A model generated the notes under the pieces. The model saw only the letters and a list, made by a program, of their open reading frames with translations, was not told the origin of the DNA and made no database searches. Position numbers and translations under genes: made by a program. A stretch of DNA of 26,981 nucleotides from a virus, in the IMG/VR virus record IMGVR_UViG_3300046000_007474, positions 1 through 26,981 of that record. The stretch is one strand, 5' to 3'. Positions 20,579-26,981 of this stretch are shown piece after piece. The stretch's first letter is position 1, and every line of letters begins with the position of its first letter.

Positions 20579-23500
20579 ATGTCGGAAAGCTTTCTTTCTT
20601 TTGGTAACTCTGAATCTTTTAGAAAACAATTATTGGTAAGAAACCTACCGCCGTATAATGTGCCAGGAGCATACACATCCCCCGGCAACCCTGTTAACTA
20701 CGAAACAAATATAGGATCTTTAAATGTTGTTGACTCTCCAAACAACTATGTGTCTACAAATTTATTTGCAAATGATCTATACCCACTAAATGAATTTGGG
20801 CCAGATGGTGGATTTGGACCTCCAGTTAATGTAAATTTAGTCCCTGTCTTAGATCCAAATCAAGGACCTTATTATCCAAAACAAGGAACGAACTTAGATA
20901 TAATTAATGAATTTTTTATTGAGTCGGCATATGTAACGAATAAATGGGGACCTGCGGGTGGTTATAAGGATTTGATTGTAATAACCGACATAATAAATGC
21001 GGGCAACATATATCAACCATATTGGAATCCAGGATATTATGTTTATTCTTCATACCCTACCTTTAATCTTGTATTTCAAGATGACCCAAACGGATCTAAC
21101 GGACCTTTATCGCAAGATACGTTTTTAGCTCAAATTGGAGCATCACAACTTAAATTTGCGTTTAACGAAAGAGTTTCTCAAGAAATACAACAAGCAACAA
21201 TTGGGGCTATTAACTTAGATACCATAAGTGATCCTTTTTCTGCAAGTTTATTAGCAACAGGACAACAACCGTTTTTTATAAGAAATTGGAAAATTACAGT
21301 TCCTGAAAATCCTGTGTTAGCGGCGGTTTCTTTGGCAAATAGATTAACAGGAACTTACTTCCCCGTTTCTTTCATTCCAGGTGATTATTTTGACGATGAT
21401 GATCCGGTTAATAGACCACAAATGGAAGCGGCCTTAGGTGTTGCTAATAACTTAACTGGAGGATTGTTATCCCCAATAATGAATCGATATAGAAACCCTT
21501 CTGAGGTTTTTGTTGCTAATACAGGAAACGGACAAAGATCGGCATTATTTTCGGCATTAGATTATAATCTATATAGACCTGCATATAATAGAGGTATTAT
21601 TGGTGGTTTAATTGCTGGAGCATCTGCGGCCGTAAATAGATTATTTAATCAGGATAAAGCCCAATCTTCAGGATATTATGTTGGTAGTGAAAATGCAGAA
21701 CCGTCTCAAATAGACGGACCGCCAAATCAACTTCCATCAAATCAATTTGGGGTTCAACAACAAAGTATTGTTTATGGTCCACAAGAGTTGTCAATTCTTT
21801 ATGAAGGAAATGAAGAAACAATTAAATTTGGACTTAAAGGTAAATCCTATAGCGATGGGGGTGGAACCGCAGGACAATTGGTTTGGGTATCACCAAAATA
21901 TAAAAATAATGCCGGATTTAAGGCTACGGTTGGCGGAGGATCGGGAAGTTTAGATGATGAATTTAATCAGATATCTGCAGATTATTTACAATACCAATCT
22001 ACCGAAATTGAATTTAGACCAGGGTCAATACTTTATAATACTCAAAGACTTGTTGAATCTGCCGATCAAGTACAAGGTCAGGCAAGATTAAAACATGTTG
22101 GAAATGCAATGAATCAAGTGTCTAAAGTTTTTAACGACGGGTATAAAGAAATGACTAAAGGATCTATGGTTCTTTCATATACAGATCAAACTGACGGATC
22201 TTTAGCTGGTTTAGAATATTGTAGAGTCTTTCAAAAAGACACACCATATTATACATTTGCTGATTTACAAAAAACAGACGGAATAACTAAATCAGGTCGA
22301 CGTTTTGATTATTCTGTTTTAGATAACACATATAATTTAAATATAGCTCCTTTAAGAAATCCTGGATCAACAAATATTGTTGATGGTAAAGTTAAAAAAT
22401 ACATGTTCTCTATTGAGAACTTAGCATGGAGAACATCAGATAGACCAGGATTCACATATGATGATCTTCCTGTTTGTGAAAAAGGACCAAACGGTGGACG
22501 TGTTATGTGGTTTCCACCATATGGGTTAACTTTTGCTGATGACTCAACTCCTGATTTTACCCCTACGACTTTTATAGGAAGGCCAGAACCAATTTATACT
22601 TATAAGAATACATCTAGATCAGGAACAATGTCTTGGACAATAATTGTGGATCATCCTTCGGCAATAAACACAATAATTGAAAAACAACTTAATGGGGCTC
22701 AAAAAGAAAGAATACAAAGTATTACAGACTCATTTTTTGCTGGATGTGTTAAATATGATCTTTATGAGTTGGGCATTAAATTTAACCAATTAAAACCAAG
22801 CGATTTATTTACATACCAACAAATATTAAACAACCCAAGATTAACAGCAGAAGAACAAACACAAGTTTTAAAAAGTATTCCACAAGATGAGAGCACTTCA
22901 CAACCTAATAGTTCTACTGGTGCGAACACTGTAACTAGTAATTCAACCGGTCAAGGAACCACCAAAACGGAAGACGCACCTAAACTTATTGATGTAACTT
23001 TATCTGAATACGAAGGTATTGGTTTTTATTTTGATAATGACTGCCCTGAGTGTACTAACTCAACCGCTATTGTTGCAAGTCAACCGTATGATATTTGGTA
23101 TAATCAATATGTTGCAAAAAAACAAACATACACAGAACAAGCTCCACAAAAAGTTAAGATTGGTTCAGATGAATTTTCAGGATCATCAGTCCCAAATTTC
23201 TTTACAGATGTTGTTGAAGGTAACTTTAACTATATAAAAACATCGTTGATGCCAAGGATTGAGAAAATTTTATCTGGCGGCGGTGAAATAACCATAGATA
23301 TGGTTGGTTCGGCTTCTGCGACTGCAACTGAATCATATAATGAGAAATTATCACGAAGAAGAAACAACTCTGTTGAACAATGGTTTTTAAAACAAACTAT
23401 AAGTGCTGGAACAACAACAACAACAATACAAACATATAAAGATTCAGGTAAGTTTAAAATTAATTTGGATCCAAGAGGTGAAACAATATCAATACCGGTA

Positions 23501-25651
23501 TCAAGGGCTGACGCCGCGGCAACTCCTGACCCTAACGATAATACCGTTACTAATTCATCAGGTGGTCAAATCCTATCGTCACCTGTTAATTGTAATACTG
23601 ATGTTATAAATTTATCCTCTCAACCACCAGCGGTTAACAGTAAATCACAAGTATATAGCATTCCGGCAATGTCGTGTAGACGTGTGTATATTCAAAAAAT
23701 TACAGGTAAAGAAAAAGAAACCCCTGCGGTCCAAGACACACAGACAACTGTGGTAACAACGTCAACAACAAATAACCCACAAGTTGTTCCAAACACACAA
23801 ACTAATAGTATAAAGCCAGAACCAAAACTCACTATAGAACAAAAAATAAAAGAAGGTATATCTAAAAAAATATTAAGAAGTTTATTTTCAGAATGCGATT
23901 ATTTTCAAGTTATAAAAGAAACAGACCCAATGGTCTATGATAATATAAGAGATAAAATAAAATATTTTAATCCAGCATTTCACTCAATGACACCTGAAGG
24001 ATTAAATGCTAGATTAACTTTTTTACAACAATGTACAAGACCAGGACAAACAATTCCAATAATAGGTCCCGATGGAAGACCAAAATATAATGACGCTCTT
24101 AACACTTCATTTGGAGCTCCGCCCGTTTTAGTTTTAAGAATTGGAGATTTTTATCACACCAAAATTATTCCGTCCACGTTAAGTATAACATACGAAGGAT
24201 TGGATTTAAACCCAGAAGGTATTGGAATACAACCTATGTTGGCAAAAATAACACTTGCGTTTAAAATTATTGGAGGTATGGGACTTAAAGAGCCAGTACA
24301 AGAATTACAAAACGCGCTTTCATTTAATTACTATGCAAATACTGAAATTTATGATGAAAGAGCAACAGCAACTGAAGACACAAGTAAGTTAGATAAATAT
24401 GTTGTTGAAAAAATAATGGGTGGTTTACCATTGGTTGGTCAAGCAGAACAGGTGGTGATTAATAGCGTTCAACCAAAAAGAGGTGGATCTACAATGGGCA
24501 ATATTGTAGATGCAACAACAATGGACTACACCGCTCTTTATGGGTCATTAGAGGGAAAACTACAAGAATATTTTAAAGCATACTACGACTCATTATCCAA
24601 AATAAATAATGATTATGGGTATGGGGCGTTACAATTGGCAAATAAAGATAGAAACTATATTAAAGGAGATTTATCTCCATTAACCGAACAGAAAGTTGAA
24701 ACAAATCTTTATGGTAAAACTAATGTGTATCAAGACTTAGTTAACAAACTTGTTGAAGAAGTTAAAAATGATATTTCTAAAGAAAACGATCCGTTCACTA
24801 GCGAACTTAAACTACCATTTTATAACTCAACCAAGCAACAAATTAGAGAATTACAAGAAAAATTAACAAATATTATATCTCAAAGACAAACTGCGTTATT
24901 AAATGTTATATTAAATAATACCACAAATTTAGTTACGATACAAAATGATATAAACTACATCTTTAGACAGTTAGATGTTATTGCATCAAAAACTGATGGC
25001 AATATGAGTCCTTCTAACGAACCTTTAATTTATGATTTAAGTGGAGACACATTCTTTAACATTTCAACAAATGATACAGGATCAATATTTGATGTTTACA
25101 CAAATAAAGTTAAAACAGTTATTAATGACTTTAATGCTTTATTAGTCAGTGGACAGATGACGTTTGATTTTTATAAAACAGATAAATCAACTATTCAGAG
25201 TTCTGATGGAACATGCATCTTTACCACAAACAGTAATAATAACTTTTTTGGTACTTGTGAAGATAATAGGTTTTATGTTTTAAATACTCCTTTATTTACA
25301 AATCCTGAATATTTTACATCATTTGTTAATGATCTAACAAATGGTGATGAAATAAAGAAAAATCCATCTTTAGTTGATGGAATTAAACTAATATCTGAAG
25401 GATTAAAAACATCATATGGAGACTTTCAGACTTTTTGGAAAACAAAGTTTAAAACAGATATTGAAGATTCCGGAGATTATAAGACATATACTACTTGGAA
25501 AATCCCAGATAATACAGTAAAAACTTGTAGTTACATATACCCTGCGGTTGGAGACTTAGAAGTAAAAACAAAAAAATTAAAAGACCTATACTCATCACAA
25601 AATTTAAATCAAGATAAACAAACCTTTAATGGTAAAGTAACTTTAAACTAA
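20579..25651 (+). CDS. very large baseplate protein with OmpA-like domain and tube-like region
   Basis: This 1690-residue protein follows the tape measure and precedes a wedge-like gene, so it is a baseplate or tube-initiation component. Residues 1-370 are Pro/Gly/Asn-rich. About 605-720 contain a Phe-Ser-Ile-Glu-Asn-Leu-Ala-Trp motif and a Trp-Phe-Pro-Pro-Tyr segment. From about 813 to 1040 an OmpA-C-like fold is suggested: a Gly-Ile-Gly-Phe-Tyr-Phe strand, then Ser919-Tyr-Asn-Glu-Lys-Leu-Ser-Arg-Arg-Arg-Asn-Asn-Ser-Val932, and Cys1033-Arg-Arg-Val at the end. The Asp of the canonical Thr-Asp-x-x-Gly loop is replaced. About 1178-1260 (Ile-Gly-Asp-Phe-Tyr strand, then Gly-Gly-Met-Gly-Leu) resembles tube-fold baseplate proteins. 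The C-terminal 400 residues are helical with Thr/Asn-rich linkers. No single T4 equivalent is claimed. Confidence 0.75.
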   Translation: MSESFLSFGNSESFRKQLLVRNLPPYNVPGAYTSPGNPVNYETNIGSLNVVDSPNNYVSTNLFANDLYPLNEFGPDGGFGPPVNVNLVPVLDPNQGPYYPKQGTNLDIINEFFIESAYVTNKWGPAGGYKDLIVITDIINAGNIYQPYWNPGYYVYSSYPTFNLVFQDDPNGSNGPLSQDTFLAQIGASQLKFAFNERVSQEIQQATIGAINLDTISDPFSASLLATGQQPFFIRNWKITVPENPVLAAVSLANRLTGTYFPVSFIPGDYFDDDDPVNRPQMEAALGVANNLTGGLLSPIMNRYRNPSEVFVANTGNGQRSALFSALDYNLYRPAYNRGIIGGLIAGASAAVNRLFNQDKAQSSGYYVGSENAEPSQIDGPPNQLPSNQFGVQQQSIVYGPQELSILYEGNEETIKFGLKGKSYSDGGGTAGQLVWVSPKYKNNAGFKATVGGGSGSLDDEFNQISADYLQYQSTEIEFRPGSILYNTQRLVESADQVQGQARLKHVGNAMNQVSKVFNDGYKEMTKGSMVLSYTDQTDGSLAGLEYCRVFQKDTPYYTFADLQKTDGITKSGRRFDYSVLDNTYNLNIAPLRNPGSTNIVDGKVKKYMFSIENLAWRTSDRPGFTYDDLPVCEKGPNGGRVMWFPPYGLTFADDSTPDFTPTTFIGRPEPIYTYKNTSRSGTMSWTIIVDHPSAINTIIEKQLNGAQKERIQSITDSFFAGCVKYDLYELGIKFNQLKPSDLFTYQQILNNPRLTAEEQTQVLKSIPQDESTSQPNSSTGANTVTSNSTGQGTTKTEDAPKLIDVTLSEYEGIGFYFDNDCPECTNSTAIVASQPYDIWYNQYVAKKQTYTEQAPQKVKIGSDEFSGSSVPNFFTDVVEGNFNYIKTSLMPRIEKILSGGGEITIDMVGSASATATESYNEKLSRRRNNSVEQWFLKQTISAGTTTTTIQTYKDSGKFKINLDPRGETISIPVSRADAAATPDPNDNTVTNSSGGQILSSPVNCNTDVINLSSQPPAVNSKSQVYSIPAMSCRRVYIQKITGKEKETPAVQDTQTTVVTTSTTNNPQVVPNTQTNSIKPEPKLTIEQKIKEGISKKILRSLFSECDYFQVIKETDPMVYDNIRDKIKYFNPAFHSMTPEGLNARLTFLQQCTRPGQTIPIIGPDGRPKYNDALNTSFGAPPVLVLRIGDFYHTKIIPSTLSITYEGLDLNPEGIGIQPMLAKITLAFKIIGGMGLKEPVQELQNALSFNYYANTEIYDERATATEDTSKLDKYVVEKIMGGLPLVGQAEQVVINSVQPKRGGSTMGNIVDATTMDYTALYGSLEGKLQEYFKAYYDSLSKINNDYGYGALQLANKDRNYIKGDLSPLTEQKVETNLYGKTNVYQDLVNKLVEEVKNDISKENDPFTSELKLPFYNSTKQQIRELQEKLTNIISQRQTALLNVILNNTTNLVTIQNDINYIFRQLDVIASKTDGNMSPSNEPLIYDLSGDTFFNISTNDTGSIFDVYTNKVKTVINDFNALLVSGQMTFDFYKTDKSTIQSSDGTCIFTTNSNNNFFGTCEDNRFYVLNTPLFTNPEYFTSFVNDLTNGDEIKKNPSLVDGIKLISEGLKTSYGDFQTFWKTKFKTDIEDSGDYKTYTTWKIPDNTVKTCSYIYPAVGDLEVKTKKLKDLYSSQNLNQDKQTFNGKVTLN

Positions 25652-25652
25652 A

Positions 25653-25976
25653 ATGCCACTTCAATATTGGAACAGATATACCGATTTTTTAATTAATGGA
25701 CAACAAACTGTTGTTCCATATATTGATTTACCATCAAAAAGTTCTGACAAAAATTACATATATAAGGTAGGACAAAGTAGATTAGATAAAATATCTCAAC
25801 AGATGTATGGAACACCATATTTTGGTTGGTTAATACAGGCGGCAAATCCACAATACTCTGGATATGAATTTGTAATTCCTGACGGCGCAGTATTGACAAT
25901 TCCATTTCCTTTAGTAGCTTCATTACAGGATTATAAAAATTCTTACGAAAATTATTTTTTCTATTATGGTAGATGA
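25653..25976 (+). CDS. baseplate wedge protein gp53-like / LysM-like tail protein
   Basis: The 107-residue protein has a Tyr-Lys-Val-Gly-x-x-Arg-Leu-Asp-x-Ile-Ser-x-x-Met-Tyr-Gly core (about 36-52), then Trp-Leu-Ile-x-x-Ala-Asn-Pro (about 59-66) and a final Ile-Pro-Asp-Gly-x-x-Leu-x-Ile-Pro strand. This is the LysM-type beta-alpha-alpha-beta layout used by gp53 wedge proteins and small tail hub proteins such as gpX. In the virion it would join baseplate wedges or hold the hub rather than bind free peptidoglycan. Its ATG begins one base after the previous stop codon and its end overlaps the next gene by 11 bases, showing tight translational coupling within the baseplate operon. T4 gp53 is longer (196), so this could instead be a gpX-like protein. 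Confidence 0.68.
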   Translation: MPLQYWNRYTDFLINGQQTVVPYIDLPSKSSDKNYIYKVGQSRLDKISQQMYGTPYFGWLIQAANPQYSGYEFVIPDGAVLTIPFPLVASLQDYKNSYENYFFYYGR

Positions 25977-26981
25977 TCAAGAAAATATATTAGTTGAATT
26001 AGACTACGATAATATAAGCCTTATTGATCCAAACAAAACTATAGATCAAGAGGGTAATGTTAAAGATAGGTTAGTTAAACAAGAAAACTTAGTGATGTAT
26101 GCTAATTTAGAGTGCAATGTTCTTCCAAGAACTAAATTGGCTGTAGGCACCGCAATGAATGATTCTCAAAGAACAATTTCAGTTGGTAAAATAAATTTTT
26201 TAAATCCTGGTAATAAAACTTTTATGGACACCGCTTGGTCCGACGAGTTAACCGGTAAAGACACTGTACAAGGTAAGGGTGTTAATCAAATAAAACAAAC
26301 CGCAGTTAAAAACCCAAACAAATCTGACGATTACTATATAACCCAAAATTTAAACTCTAATGGAACACCAGGAGCTGTTGATAACGGATTTCTTGGTATG
26401 AAGTCAATAAAGATGGATATTAATACAAGTTTTTTACCTGTTATAATGGTAACTTTAGAAGATGTTAAAGGAAGATCTTTGTTTGAGGCTGGAAATAATT
26501 CACCATATGCCGCCTTTTTTCAACTACCATATCCACAATTCACATTAACATTAAAAGGTTGGTATGGAAAGGCGATCAAGTTTCCAATAATGTTACAGTC
26601 TTTTACTTCCACATTTGATCCGAACACACATAATTTTAATATTACTTTAACTTTTTATGGGTATAAATATACTTTATTGTCTTATGTAAATTTTGGGGCT
26701 TTAATGGCAGTTCCTCAAATGTATAATAATACTGTAACCCAAGTTCCGGCTTCCATAACTCAAGGAAATGAAATAAAAACCGATGCAACGGCAACATCCC
26801 CTATTGTAGTTAGTAGAGGGTATCAAAAGATGAAAGAAGTTTATTCTATATATAAGTCAAAAGGTTTAATTGATGACAACTTTCCTGAAATAACTTTAAT
26901 GCAATTAAAATACAGGTTAGAAACTTTTATAAAAACAATTCTTGATCAATTTGAAAAAGAAAATATGGGAATTCTTACTGA
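25966..26981 (+). CDS. baseplate structural protein (3' truncated by the window)
   Basis: The frame from ATG 25966 stays open to the last base, giving 338 residues of an unfinished protein. The start overlaps the wedge-like gene by 11 bases. An acidic N-terminus leads to a beta-rich domain with Met-Val-Thr-Leu-Glu-Asp-Val-Lys-Gly-Arg-Ser-Leu-Phe (about 164-176), Tyr-Pro-Gln-Phe-Thr-Leu-Thr-Leu-Lys-Gly-Trp-Tyr-Gly-Lys (about 189-202) and a strand ending in Gly-Tyr-Lys-Tyr. This resembles large T4-like baseplate hub or wedge proteins with tube-like folds. Helical sequence follows near residues 285-338. A structural role in the baseplate is likely from context; the exact counterpart is not recognised. 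Confidence 0.6.
   Translation, partial: MVDDQENILVELDYDNISLIDPNKTIDQEGNVKDRLVKQENLVMYANLECNVLPRTKLAVGTAMNDSQRTISVGKINFLNPGNKTFMDTAWSDELTGKDTVQGKGVNQIKQTAVKNPNKSDDYYITQNLNSNGTPGAVDNGFLGMKSIKMDINTSFLPVIMVTLEDVKGRSLFEAGNNSPYAAFFQLPYPQFTLTLKGWYGKAIKFPIMLQSFTSTFDPNTHNFNITLTFYGYKYTLLSYVNFGALMAVPQMYNNTVTQVPASITQGNEIKTDATATSPIVVSRGYQKMKEVYSIYKSKGLIDDNFPEITLMQLKYRLETFIKTILDQFEKENMGILT

Noticed and set aside
25693-25980. 95-residue minus-strand ORF opposite the gp53/LysM-like gene
   Set aside because: Covers a gene with clear LysM-like pattern and tight coupling to plus-strand neighbours.

Overview
The window is part of the genome of a T4-like contractile-tailed bacteriophage (myovirus-type Caudoviricetes). 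It contains a tail sheath, a gp19-family tail tube, a tail-assembly chaperone, a tape measure protein, baseplate proteins, a family B DNA polymerase and a SNF2-type helicase. The DNA is AT-rich. Most starts are preceded by A-rich leaders (runs of A directly before ATG) rather than Shine-Dalgarno sequences, which suggests a Bacteroidota (flavobacterium-like) host. That host assignment is inference.

Layout. 1-2623 (+): the end of a probable LCIB-type carbonic-anhydrase-like gene cut by the window edge, a beta-rich fibre-like protein, two small unknown genes and a 2-oxoglutarate/Fe(II) oxygenase. 2641-5492 (+): a leader with a GC-rich hairpin, then DNA polymerase. 5499-10923 (-): an inverted block with a small beta-rich protein, a probable neck protein, a 711-residue fusion (metallopeptidase, Mn-type superoxide dismutase, possible PD-(D/E)xK nuclease-like module) and a SNF2 helicase. 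10984-12563 (+): two proteins placed where head-tail joining and tail terminator proteins are expected. 12560-12724 (-): a 54-residue ribbon-helix-helix protein facing the sheath promoter region. 12844-26981 (+): the tail module, in the order sheath, HAD phosphatase, tube, chaperone with a probable frameshift extension, tape measure, very large baseplate protein with an OmpA-like domain, gp53/LysM-like wedge protein, and another baseplate protein running off the window end.

How it fits together. The tail genes follow assembly logic: sheath and tube, then the chaperone that would coat the tape measure, the tape measure itself, then baseplate parts. An octamer, TATTTATA or a close variant, lies just upstream of many transcription-unit heads in the sense orientation on both strands and may be the phage's late promoter element. 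Two clear intrinsic terminators follow the sheath and the tube. Metabolic or stress-type enzymes (carbonic-anhydrase-like, superoxide dismutase, oxygenase, HAD phosphatase) are mixed among virion genes. No tRNA, integrase, insertion sequence or CRISPR array was seen.
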